Assembly (NCBI GenBank): GCA_009767595.1
Contig: VSDK01008648.1
Span: 791 to 64,790, forward strand
DNA: 64,000 bases
Source: Symbiodinium kawagutii
Taxonomy: Eukaryota; Sar; Dinophyceae; Suessiales; Symbiodiniaceae
Direction: 5' to 3'
Part shown: positions 1 through 11,700 of the stretch, piece after piece
Layout: every line of letters begins with the position of its first letter
Position numbering within the stretch: the stretch's first letter is position 1
Notes under the pieces: generated by a model
Database searches by the model: none
What the model saw: the letters and a program-made list of their open reading frames with translations, nothing else
What the model was told of the DNA's origin: nothing
Made by a program: the position numbers and the translations under genes

Positions 1-164
1 GCAACGCTGCAGGATGATGCCAACTGGAACAAACTGGTACGCATGATTCCATTCGCTTGCCTTGCCAAGCCCTATGCGGTCCAGTGCATCACAAATCCCT
101 GTTCCTAGAAATTCCAGTCGCTGCCTTGCTTGAGTGAACCTAGCTTGTTGCTCTCTTTTGGAAA

Positions 165-948
165 ATGTTGCAGGGATCTGGCACGGCAACCCTCTTGGCA
201 AGACCTTTGGGGGCGGGTGAAAATGCAGGATCTATGTCTCCTAATCAGAAGGAAATGCTGATAGTCTCGCTTGGACTTGCAGAGCATCTGGCTCCTCAGT
301 TCATCTGGAACGCTGGAGTGCTGGGCCTTGCAAGTCGAAAAAGATTCTTCTTCAAAATTGTGTGTTCCCGAGATCTAACCTGCTGCCGGAGGTCGTTTTC
401 ACCGAAGATGATGAAGCTGGTCTCCTCCCGATGACAGGAAGAGATGCTTCGATCTCTCTTGTTAGAGCACTGGTGTTCATGCGACCGTTAGATGACATTT
501 CTGAGTCAGAAGTCAGAAGAAGTTGGACCAGTTACCATCCTCACTCTTTGGTGTGGCATTATCGATGCATAGGTACCATGAGGCAATTTGCTAGTGTCGC
601 AGCTGTTAAGCCCTCTTCCCCTATCCCGCAATTGCCGTGGACTCGGTTCATCCCGTTCACATTGCTGCCTGCTTGGATGGAGTTCCTGCAAGTGATTTGT
701 AACCCCGCGGCCAAAAACCCTGACAGGGACAGGGTCATCAACGGAGTCCTCCCTCTCTTCCATAATACCGGCAACATCGTTGTACCATTCCGATTGATGA
801 CAGTCAATGAGAGCACCAGAGCTGCTGGGGTAGCAACATACTTGTCCAAATGCCAGTCAGCATCGCATTTGCTGGATGAAAGAACCAACCTGTCCATTGT
901 TGGAAACTCTTTTCACCCTACCCTGGTCTCTGCTGCTCTGGGCACAAA
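165..948 (+). pseudogene. C5-cytosine methyltransferase-like fragment (C-terminal half, frameshifted)
   Basis: Two plus-strand reading frames together carry the later motifs of a DNA C5-cytosine methyltransferase. Motif VI is ENAGSM (219-236). A motif VIII-like SRKRFFF follows at 333-353. After a change of frame near 358, the second frame runs open to 1051 and holds a motif X-like GNSFHP (902-919). Motifs I and IV should lie further left, but 1-164 has stops in this frame and the window edge cuts the locus. The frame change could be a real lesion or a short intron that I cannot place. The order and spacing VI-VIII-X fit the family, so I favour this strand over chance. The copy is probably mobile-element debris, because dinoflagellate retroelements are known to carry such domains. 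The last 100 bases of the second frame overlap a minus-strand open frame. Confidence 0.55.
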
Positions 949-951
949 GGA

Positions 952-1602
952 CGAAAACCTTGGCTGGCTTCGAGGTGATATAGCCACGAAGTGTGCGCCC
1001 ATGACACCCAATGAGGTTGAAACAAAGTTTGCTGTGTCAGAAGTGAGATAATGATTAGTATCCAAGGCAAGGATATCCGTGAAGAGCCTGTCGATTGTGC
1101 ATATCGTGAAATTCGCCAAGGCCTTTGCTGCACTACCATTCTTGATTTCACACAGAAAGCGGATGCGATTCCGTGGAATTCGTTTGCTCATGAGGTACAC
1201 AGTGAGGTGCATGCAAAAGAAGAGACAGCTCGCCGGGCCAATCAGCTCCAACATCTCTCTATCATTGCCGCTGACAGTGAGTTCAGTGCATAGACTCCCT
1301 CCGATGATGTAGAGTTTGCCTCCCGGGGGCAGAAGTGCTGAGAATTCTTTGAGGATTCTGGCGTTCTGAGAGAATGAGTGATCAACATCTTGGTTTACCA
1401 TCCTTATTTGTCCTCCATTGCTGACCAAGGTCCAGTCCAATGACCACGGCGAGTCTAAATCGTCGATTTGCAACGATCCTTCGCGCAATTGCTGGACAAA
1501 GGTCTCACGTATCCTATCACCAACAGACAGGACCACAATTACGGCTGGTTGGACCACAATTTTCCGCCGAATTGGTTGATCACACAGTGAGGTGCTGTTC
1601 AC
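952..1602 (-). pseudogene. C5-cytosine methyltransferase-like fragment (N-terminal half), opposite strand
   Basis: The minus-strand frame is open from 1602 down to 913. Its N-terminal part reads like a degenerate motif I (VVLSVGDRIRETF, residues about 23-35). Near residues 100-108 there is GGSLCTEL, which resembles methyltransferase motif IV GGxPCxxL but has Leu in place of the Pro before the catalytic Cys. GPASCLFF follows about 20 residues later, as in the same family. The motif VI position reads CEIKNGS in place of ENAGS. It would be the 5' half of the same family as the plus-strand fragment at 165-948, placed tail to tail with it. Decay at motifs I, IV and VI suggests a dead copy. The identification rests on motif pattern only and is less sure than its neighbour. 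Confidence 0.4.
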
Positions 1603-2520
1603 GAACTGACTTTGTCCGCTAGTACAGAACTAACTGCGATGCTGCTTGACGAACGTTACACAGGATTGTGCAGAGGACTTGTGAGGCGGGGAATTCATTG
1701 CTTGTACATAATTTTCGCACTTGTACTGCCTTTGCTTCGTTTGCTTTCTTGCTTCCCTGCTTCGAAGCTTCATTTGTTTCACCTTGTTTTACTGTTTTCA
1801 CTCGGTTTCACGGCTTCTAATCGACCTCAGCTTGGTGCCACCAAGACGATCCAGACGAGAAAAAAAAACAGACTAATGCACATTGCCCCAAATTCCTCCA
1901 CTCCCGATAAGACTGCTGCTACCTTTCCTTGCTTAGTGAGGAATTAAAGGGCACCATGCGGCAGGATCTTGCCACAACTGTATCAGAGTAAAATCACGCA
2001 GGGCAAGCACAGGATGAGATGTGTTGCGTCATGCCACTCTGACCGTAATCGGAAAGGTCACATGCTCCAAGCTCCGATCGAAATTAAAACCCGAAGCAAG
2101 GCTTAGCAAGCCACTTGGCAACGTCACTCGCTGGTTCCACCCTGGTTGATTTGGTTATGGGCACCTTACTTCCTTTTCACCTTCGTGTCTGTATCTGTGA
2201 CCGAGCTTCGCGCCAGAAACGGCACCGCAACAGACAAAAAGAAAGAGTCCACACCAATTGAATGCAGGGATCGAGAGTATGCAGCTTTGCGCTCTGCCGT
2301 TCAAGCTTCTTGTAAACATAAGGCATTAATAGAGCCTCTTAGACTGCAGATTTTTTTTCTGCGATGGCGCCGCTTCCAAAGTTCCAAGTCAGACCAGCAA
2401 AAGAGTGAGCAACGATGAGAAAGCCAGATGACGAGTCGTTGGTTGTTGCCCTGGTTGGCTGCTGTCAAAAAATTTGCTGTCTTTTTTTCATCTCATTGTT
2501 TCTCGTCTTTCTGGCATATG
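1603..2520. other. No supported gene
   Basis: Only short open frames without recognisable motifs. The sequence is mixed in composition and grades into the TG-rich repeat block to the right. Confidence 0.5.
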
Positions 2521-2529
2521 GCTTGTAAC

Positions 2530-3230
2530 AACTTTTGTCAATGTTTTTTGTCTTTTGTGCGTGTGTGGGTGATGTGTTTTTGTGTTTTCTATGTGTGCGG
2601 TGTTTTTGTGATGCACTTTGTTGCATTTTATGGGCTATGTGTGTGTAATGTGTGTTGTATATGTGTGGTCTGTGATGTATACATGTGGTATGTGGTTTGT
2701 GGTATGTTGTGTGGTGTGTGGTGTATGTTTTTTGATATGTTGTGCGGTGTCTGTTGTGTGGTGTTTGTTGTGGGGGGTTGGTTGTGTGGTGTGTGTTGTG
2801 TGGTGTGTGTTGTGTGGTGTGTGTTGTTTGGTGTGTGGTGTGTGTTGTGTGTTGTGGGTTGTGTGGTGTGAGTTGCGGTGTATGTTGTGTGCTTCCTGAG
2901 TGTTGTCTTGGTTTGTATGTGTCTGTGTTTGTGTTGTTGTGTTTGTGGTCTGGGTATTGTTTGTCGTGTTTGTTGCGTTTCTGGTGTTTGTTGTGTTTGC
3001 TGTTTTGGTTGTGTTTATTGTTTTGGGTGTTTGTTGTTTCTGTTGATTGTTGATAGCTGATTGTTGATTGCTGTTTGTTGTTTGTTGTTTGTTGTTTGCT
3101 GTTTGTAGTTGGCTGTTTGTAGTTTGCTGTTTGTATGTTCTTATGTTTGTCTGTTTGCGTGTTTGTATTGTTTGTAAGTCAGTAAGGAAGTAGGAAAGTA
3201 CGTAATAGCTAAGTAGGTAAGTAAGTAAGT
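2530..3230. repeat. TG-rich low-complexity tract
   Basis: Dominated by TGTGTTG, TGTGGTG and TTGTTTG variants on the plus strand, degenerate rather than a clean microsatellite. It makes long Cys/Val/Leu-rich open frames that are artefacts of composition. Confidence 0.9.
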
Positions 3231-4221
3231 AAGTTTGTATGTATCTGTACGTTTGTGTATGTATGTGTATGTATGTATGAATGTATGTTTGTATGTTTGT
3301 ATGTTTGTATGTTCGTATGTTTGTATGTTTGTTTGTATGAATGTATGTTTGTATGTTTGTATGTATGTATGTATGTATGTATGTATGTATGTTTGTTTGT
3401 TTTTTATGTTTGTATTTTTGTATGCTTGTATGTATGTTTGTATGTGTGTATGTGTGTATGTATGTATGTTTGTATGTTTGTATGTTTGTATGTTTGTATG
3501 CTTGTATGTATGTATGTTTGTTTGTATGTGTGTATGTTTGTTTGTATGTTTGTTTGTATGTGTGTATGTTTGTTTGTTTGTTTGTTTGTTTGTTTGTTTG
3601 TTGGTTGGTTGGTTCGTTCGTTCGTTCGTTTGTTCGTTCGTTCGTTGGTTCGTTTCTTTGTTTGTTCTTTTGTTCGTTTGTTGCTTTGTTCGTTCGTGCG
3701 TTCGTTCGTTCGTTACCTCGTTGGTTGGTTGTTTGTTTGTTTGTTTGTTTGTTTGTTTGTTTGTTTGTTTGTTTTTTTTGTTTGTTTGTGTGTGTGTGTG
3801 TTTGTGTGTTTGTGTGTTTGTTTGTTTGTTTGTTTGTTTGTTTGTGCGTGTGTTTGTTTGTTTGTTTGTTTGTTTGTTTGTGCGTGTGTTTGTTTGTTTG
3901 TTTGTTTGTTTGTTTGTTTGTTTGTGCGTGTGTTTGTTTTCATGTGTTTTCGTGTTTGTTTGTGTGTGTGTTTGTTTGTGTGTGTGTGTGTGTGTTTGTT
4001 TGTTTGTTTGTTTGTTTGTTTGTTTGTTTGTTTGTTTGTTTGTTTGTTTGTTGGTTTGTTGGTTGTTTGTTTGTTTTCATGTGTTTTCGTGTGTGTTTGT
4101 TTGCTTGTTGGTTTGTTTGCTTGCTTGCTTGCTTGCTTGCTCGTTTGTTTGTTTGTGTGTGTGTGTGTTTGTTTGTTTGTTTGTTTGTTTGTTTGTTTGT
4201 TTGTTTTTTTTTTGTTTGGTC
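3231..4221. repeat. Tetranucleotide microsatellite block (TATG)n / (TTTG)n / (TTCG)n
   Basis: About 1 kb of nearly pure tetranucleotide arrays: TATG and TTTG at 3231-3600, TTCG and TTGG at 3600-3730, then long TTTG runs broken by TGTG and TTGC to 4221. Because four is not a multiple of three, several frames stay open on both strands, which explains the spurious long ORFs here (Cys/Val/Leu-rich on plus, Lys/Gln/Thr/Asn-rich on minus). Confidence 0.95.
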
Positions 4222-4257
4222 GTTGTTGTTGTTTGTCGTTGTTGTTGTTGTTGTTCG

Positions 4258-4299
<42 letters not shown>

Positions 4300-4380
4300 T
4301 TGTTGTTGTTGTTGCTGGTGTTGTTGTTGTTGTTGTTGTTTTTGTTGTTGTTGTTGTTGTTCTTGTTCTTGTTCTTGTTC
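4222..4380. repeat. (GTT)n trinucleotide array
   Basis: A near-continuous GTT/TTG run, shading into TTCTTG at the right end. It follows directly on the tetranucleotide block. Confidence 0.95.
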
Positions 4381-4399
4381 GGATGGTTTTTCGCGTGGT

Positions 4400-7300
4400 T
4401 GTCGGCATTGTTGTTGGCATAGTTGTTCATGTTGGTGGTTGTGGCGTTTCTTCATTCATTTTGTTTGGTTTTTTCATTGTCACCGACATTTTGGGTTTGG
4501 TTTGAGTGACGAATGCACTTGTATTTTTGGGTGTATGTTTGGGGAATTGGCAGAGGATTTTTTTTGGCCAATTTGCTTTGTTGGCGTTCGTATGATCTTT
4601 TTGGCTCATCCAAACCACAGCACCACATCAACAAAAAATATTTTCAGTTGGCCGTTGCAAATTATGATTTGTTTCGAAATTGGGCAAGCCCCAGCAGCAT
4701 GCAAGAAATTACCGACATGGCAATTTTCACCTTTATTTCCAGTTGATCATGATTCTAGTTGTCGCAGTCGTTGCGATTTTGGCGTTGTGGTGATCGTCCT
4801 CACGGTCGTCGTCATTGTCTTCTCAACTGATGCTTTGTTGTAGTGTAGGGGGGGATCGGCATTAGACAATTGCAGCTGCAGTGTTAGGGACACAGCGAAA
4901 ATTTCGTTGCAAGTGCAGCACAAGTGAGTGGGTTCGGTGCAGGGGTGCGGCGCCTCTTTCTTGAAACGCCATTCAAAGAGGATGCGATGTGGTAGTCTCT
5001 GCAATTCCACTCGTCGTCATGTTTGTCTGATTGAACATTTGTCAATTATTCACTTCAACGCGTGTTTGATATCCAAGGCAAGCATTCTCGGTAGATTTGG
5101 TGGGATTCTTCCCATTTTTTGAAGTACCTTGGAGCAAACTTCAAGGGATTCAAGGCACCTTCAACCAAGGTCCAGCCCCACTTCCTTTGACCAAAAAAAT
5201 GTTTTTTCTACTTTCCACATTGCAAAATTTTACGGTAATTGCTTGCCCAACTGCCCAAACTGGATTCGAATCACCATCAGCATCTGATTTTGTATTTGGC
5301 TGCTTGTTTTTTTGGGGATTGGCAGAGTGACGGGAATCTCGCTGGACAAGACTACTGGTATGTTTCTTGGTTTTTGTTTGATTGTTTTTGGTGACTGAGC
5401 TAGACAGCACTCGAGCGCATCGAAGGAATCCAATCCTTGGGGCATTCAACCAGCAGAAAAATACTAATGAAAAAGTAACTTGAAACCGGACCTACTATGG
5501 GCTTCTGTTGTTTGGTTTTAGGGATTTTGTTTGTTTTTATGTTCCTTGGAAGTGCGTACGCTCAGACCATTTTAGTTCTTCCAGCCACAATTGAACATTT
5601 TTTAACATTTTTTTGAGTGCACTTAAGTGGGAAAGTGAATTGTATTTTGGCAGATTTGAACCTGATTCTGAGGCGTGTCTACGCTGCATATCTCCAAACC
5701 GATGTGGAACCTAATGAACATTTCGCACAACTCTTTCACGACTGTTTCAAGGCTGGCTGTTTCACTTTCAACCCGTTGTTTCACCATGTACCTTGGAACC
5801 AGTTTTGCTTGTTGCTTGGTTTGTGGTTGCTGTTTTTGCTTTTCGTTCAATTTTATTGTTTCTGTTTGCTTGGCCTTTTCCTTCTGTTGCCTCGTTTTGC
5901 ATTGCCTACCAGAGCGAGATGTCCCTACCGAGCAAACAAATTTATTAGGGACTTTACAGTAATTTGAGTTTCTCACGCAGAGTGCATATGGATGGCTTTT
6001 TGGTCTAGTTTTCCCCGTTTTTTTCTTTTTCACTTCTCAGTTTGGGACTTTGTTGGGAACTTTGCTGGGTTGCCACAGCTTTTGCCTTTTTCACCTCAGG
6101 AACCTGTTGCTGACCTTGCAATATTTTTTGTGCGAGCATGCTGGACCAGCTGCCGAAGCAAACTTTGCAAAAAATCGTTCATTCTCCATGCGTTCGACAA
6201 AAATATCTTAAAAACAACCTTGAATGACCCTGAATGCTCTGCCATTTGCAAGTTTTCCCGACATTTTTTCTTGAGTTCCAAGCTCAGTGAAAGGATGTCG
6301 TGACGATGTCGTGACGATGTCGTGTAAAAAACAAACTTGTGGTGCATGAAGGGTGTGGCTCACGGAGTGATGGAGCAGTCCATGACATCATAATGGAGAT
6401 CATCAGACTGGGTACACACTTACTATATACATATGTATGTCAAGCCATATGTTCTCACTGCAAGGCAGCGCAGGCCAAGAAGAGAACAATGCTTGGCAAA
6501 TATTGCCCGCCTACACATCCTGGTTTTAATTGATGAACCAACCCTAGCCGTTGAAACACAAAATTGCGCGCATCCCTCTGCAAAAAAAACCCGCGTGGAC
6601 AACAGACTAGATTGGTGACCAGAGCATGTCATCATGACATGTGTTTTACTTTTGCCGTACGAAAGAAAACATATTGAAAAGAAAGGCTTTGGGAACAAAA
6701 ACATTCCTTTGCATCCCAACATATCTTTTTTGCATGACGTATTTTGCGGGACACGGGGACACGGTTGAAAGCAGCGTTTCACCCACGATATGAAAGTCTG
6801 CTGGATGGCAACAAATGTTAATGTGTGTTCACTACTAAAAAATCTGAAAAGAAGTGTGGTCAAAACTTGTCACCAGACAATATGTTCCGAATCTCAATGA
6901 TTTAACTGCCTGCTCTTCCGTAAAAACTTGCCATAAACGGTTTTCTTGGCATCCAAGCGACCTTGTCCGTCTACTTACTCTGGCTCAGACACGTGCGCTG
7001 TGTGCTCTCGGGGGTGGTTTCATGATAATGGGCCATGGGTTGTGGCCACTCGCGCCATGTGGGCCATCATCCAAGTTTGTTGGGCCGCTCCGAATCAGGG
7101 AAGGCAGAGTCCGCAACAGGAAACACCCGGAAGCACCTGTGTTGATTGGCTGGTATGATAGTGGTTGGACTCCGCGATTTATCTAGGACTCCCTATGGGA
7201 ACACAACTCATTGTTGTCCAAACAATACGTTTGCGGCGAAGCTGATCATCTGGCAACTCCGGTGAAGGCATCTACATTCTTGGGCATGATTCCATGAGGA

Positions 7301-8200
7301 AATCTTCCTTCACGAGTTTTTAAAACTGGTCGCAAAATAAGCATCTGGAACTGTCAAAACTGGCATTGTATTTCTCACCCAGAAATCGAATTGCATACCT
7401 GAGCATGTGAAGGGGCTTCATAACGAAAATCTTTCAAATTAGTCCAAAGGGTACATGAAATTTTGAAAGCCCAACCAATTCCCAATTCGACTGTATACTG
7501 TTATCTTCGACCAAGTGACTCCAGCTGCGTTCTTCCAGCCCATGGGCAACATGAACAGCAAAAAGGGCCCTTGGTGCCGATGACTCATAGTCATGCCTGG
7601 TTGGACGAGATGGCTGTCATGGTTGCCTGGATTTCCATCTTTTGAGACCCAAATTAAACTGAACATCATTGATTTATATTGATTTTTTCAGGTGTCTCAG
7701 ATCGTATTCTTGATATCTTCCTCATGACATGGTTTTGAGCCCCGCCAACCATCAATGCCACAGACCGTTGCATGGCTTTCAAGTCTGGCACCTCAATGCG
7801 GTTCTATGACAGCTGTAGCAACGTCCCTGGAAAGCACCGGACCTAATGAAGACGGGGGACCCCTAGTTAGGTGAGGTGGGGCCCACAAGCATACACCTCA
7901 CCTCACACCATCAGCTGGTCTGTGGATTCTTTGCTGTGTCTCTACATGAAAGTAGATGATTTTGGATTCTCAAGATTACTACAAAATTCCTAGATTCGTG
8001 AAAAGTTCATCTTCTTGGGATCACAATTATTTGTGAAGATCATTTTGGGATCTTCCAATAGTAGCCCATTATGTGAATCATTTTCATCATTCTTTGTTTT
8101 CATCATCTTGGGTCTGATGAACTCAAGGGTTTGATAATCTTGTGACCGATTCTTGGGGTCATCATGGTTCTATCATGGCCTGCAACTTCACCCCGCATCA
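4400..8200. other. T-rich region with no supported gene
   Basis: No frame here carries a motif I recognise. Two minus-strand frames are open for 130-146 codons (5623-6033, Lys/Gln-rich; 6423-6863) but neither has a family signature. A 12-bp GATGTCGTGAC-type unit repeats about two and a half times at 6293-6325. Some stretches (7840-7910 and 7950-8170) hold imperfect inverted or direct repeats. Confidence 0.4.
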
Positions 8201-8211
8201 CAACGCTGAAG

Positions 8212-8758
8212 TCAGCTCTTGGGAGAGGCGAAAGCAGCGTCTGAGTCCGAGAGCCTGAAATTGGAGTCCTTCGTGGTGCTCCGCGTTCTGCGCGCTGACT
8301 TGCTCCGGACCGACCAGCCGCCCTGCAGGGGGTGACGGGGGTGACGGGGCGCAGTCGCGGGTTTTTTTCGCAAAAGCTGGGGATCGGAAAGGGACGACTA
8401 CGGAAAGTGAAGGGGCTGTGAAGCTCAATGTTTGCAGCACATGGATTGGTTTGTTGTGTATCTCTCTCAGCAGACTTGGGGATGTAGTCGTTGAACCTTT
8501 GACCCCCAAACTTGTGGCTTGTTTGTGCAGCAGAATCCTATGTTTGATGGTTGGCAGATTCTTAACAATCTTAGATCCACATAAACGAACCACCCCCAGT
8601 TAAACCATAAAAGCGGGTGGCCAACCATCAAAAATACGGCTTTATTGGATACCCCGTTATTCCCACGAAAACCTGCTTGAGATGCGAAGCTTCTGGCAGG
8701 AGCTTCGATGCATATGGCAAGATGGACCCCTTCGCTGTAGTGGAATGGCACCAGGAAG
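8212..8758 (+). CDS. Exons 1-2 (8212-8331, 8700-8758): first half of N-terminal C2 domain
   Basis: Exon 1 encodes a strand-like VVLRVLRADLL. It ends two bases into a codon at a GT donor (8332). Exon 2 starts with the one base needed and reads FDAYGKMDPFAVVEW, the GKxDPFxxV signature of C2 domains. C2 domains bind phospholipids, often with calcium. The phase match and the order of C2 strands across the intron support both exons. The left end of exon 1 is uncertain. Confidence 0.6.
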
Positions 8759-11700
8759 GTCAACGATCCTTGGCAGATCCACAGGTGCGCCAAAGCATAG
8801 GATTTGGAGGCTGGCAGAGGTGGAGTGGTGGAGGGGTTGTCCTGGAAAAGATCCATGACGAGTGAACTCGGGCCAATCAGCTTCGTCAACCTTCCTCATG
8901 ACATCGACTGATAGCTGAAGCTCTTTGTTCTGACTCCGTACGTTCAGCGCTCAGGGTCTGATGATCCAATTTCGGACGGTTAGTGGATCATAGTTTTGGC
9001 CAGGTCAAAACTTTCTCAGCTTCAAAAGCGTCTTTCACTTGATGGGGGGGCTCAGAATCCCTAAGAATGCCGAATTCCTGGGAGGTTTGAGTTTGGTGCA
9101 TCTGAGGAAAAGAGATCGCAAGGACCCGGATCGACTGGAATGCGGATCTGAATCTTGGTGATGCAGCAGATCAATCATCGGTCCAGAGTGGTTGGTGGTT
9201 GATGGATGGTGAGTCCGTGAGTCAGGAGCGACAAGAACCAACAATCGGTAAAGGATATGCCAAGAATACAGTAGCCATCCCTGTACCGCGAGCATAGCTC
9301 ATGAGCAGGTTTAGATATGCAGGTTCTGCGATTGGTTCACTACTGCTGTTGGATATTTGTTGGAGGCGGTCGAACCAGCGTTTGGTCAACTGGACCTTCA
9401 GTACAGTCCATAATATGTATATATGTACTGTATGTATGTACAGGTATATATTTATATGTTTTTGTGTTTTGTAATCCGATACGCACACACACACACATAT
9501 ATATATATATAACATCATGATTGAATCTGTATACACGTATTCTCTACGATTGTATGTCGTAGGTGAGCGTCTATGTAAAAGGATAGTTTTGTATATGTAA
9601 ATGTCAAAAACACATAGCGATCACGGCCACAAGGTGTTTCGCGAGTTCCCCCAATAGTCATCCAACCCGCAAATGATCAAGACAGTTGACTCGCATGTCA
9701 TTGATGCGCGTATCATTTCTTTCTGTTGTGATCATTTCAGTGGTTGCTGTACAGGACTAGCTATGGGTTGTAGGAATCGTTTATAGGCAAGCTAGTAGAT
9801 CCCCTTTGAAACAACCAGGTCTGATCACCCATTCTCGGCGACAACTTTCCATGCAAAACCGGTGACCGAATCGTTGCTTGCCAAGGCATCCACACTGGGA
9901 CCACACCTGTAAGGGTCAGCCATTTAAAATGGCCAGCCCGAACACCACTGTGGAGTTCCAGGCCCCAAGGGGGCATGGTTCTTAGTGCTGCCGTTGAATG
10001 CTTGCTAAAGATGTTACCTTTGGTTGAGGGTACCCCAATGGTGAAAGAAAAAGACTTATGTATCGTCATTGGTTGCCACGTCCTTTCCATCGTGTTGATT
10101 GCTTTTGGGAACGGCCTAGTGGCAGCTGACGAATCTGGCAAGAAGAACATACCTTGCATTTGTTCGGTTTGGCAGGGGTACCCCAATTGTTTTGAATCAA
10201 CAAGTTGTTGCAAACTCGCATTCTTTGGACATTTACAGCTGGTTTGTTTGTTTGTTTGTTTGTTTGTTTGTTTGTTTGTTTGTTTGTTTGTTTGTTTGTT
10301 TGTTTGTTGGTTTGTTTGTTTGTTTGGTTGGTTGGTTGGTTGGTTGGTTGGTTTGGTTTGGTTTGTTTGTTTGTTTGCTTATTGCTTCCCTCGTTTGTCA
10401 CTGCATCATGCTCCACCAGCGCCGTTTGACATATCGACATTTCCAAGAAACAAGCGCACCAGAACAGCAGCAACATCCAGCAACCTGCGCCTTGAAACCA
10501 CCAACCAACCAACCACCCACCAACCAATCAACCAATCAACCACCCACCCAGCCATCAACCCACCATCCGGTGGTCACCAAGCCAGCAAGGAGCACAGCAC
10601 ATCACCCGTGTCGGACCGTCACCAGGGGGTCGCCGTGGGTCGCCGTGGGTCGCTGTGGCACAGGTCATGGAGGGCAACGTCATCGGGCGGCCGAGTTTCT
10701 GTGGTGCGGCGCAGATTTTGCTCACGGACCTGGCGCCGGAGCCACAGCTGGAGCTTGGCACAGCCACGGGGCCCGCCACTTGGCACCGCTTGGAGGCAGA
10801 AGTTGGATCTGACATGTTGGATTTGGAAGATGAAGATCAGAACTTTGTTGAAAAGTTGGATGTGAGTTGAAAGGGCCTGAGCTTGAAGAGGAATGATTTA
10901 GATCTTTCATCAGGTGTTTTTTCGTGGTAATGATGCAAATTGCAAGGCTAGGCAGTGAGTTTTGACAGAAGGTGAGCACCTGCTGACACTTTGCGGAGGG
11001 GAATTTTTGAAAAAGGACGGTTTGGGAAATCAACAATATGAATTGCAATTAATTGCCTTTTGCAGGTGCTTGTTCTGTGTAAACCAATCAAGGCAATCAC
11101 CTGCAAAAAATCTTGCACTTCCAACATGAGCGTCCACCCTGTGGCCAACAACCAACCTTGTCGATTCATGAGGCCCCAAATTCGGTCTAGTTGAAATAGG
11201 TCGATGTTTGAAATGCTTCAAGATCTCCTGTCAATCCAAGTCTCCCAATTTGTGTCGCCTCCAGTCATCCAAAGCTGGCCCCAAGCTCGGTCCTAGTAAG
11301 GCTTAGTATGGGCTACCATGGCTCTAAGGAGATCCAGGCATAGCTGTACATGGTCTCTGCTCCAAGGTGATGAAACTTCAATTGAAGCTCGTGGCTTGTC
11401 TGAGTTGCAGTATGCAGCGGAACTCGTGGTAGCGTTTGTTGGCCTGATTGTTAAGAAGGACCATTTTCTCATATGCAATGGTATAGTGGGGTGATGTCAC
11501 CAACATGGAAGAGCATCCGTTGATACGAACTAAGCACATAATTTTGAGACGAGCAGGAAGTCACTTGATCCGTGGCTTATGATCACCTTTGAAGTCTTTA
11601 GAACATATTTCGTTTTCTAGTTGATAGGGGGTTGTGTGGCAATATCCCAGTGGAAAGTGAGCTCACGCAGGAAAGATGGATCCACCAAAAGTAGCATGCT

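Noticed and set aside
3235-4455. Very long Cys/Val/Leu and Lys/Gln/Thr/Asn open frames
   Set aside because: They arise from tetranucleotide and GTT repeats and have no real coding character.
5260-5285. GGATTCGAATC, like a tRNA T-loop
   Set aside because: No acceptor stem, anticodon arm or D-arm can be drawn around it.
10066-10527. Minus-strand Asn/Lys/Gln/Thr-rich frame
   Set aside because: It reads through the (TTTG)n array and only reflects the repeat.
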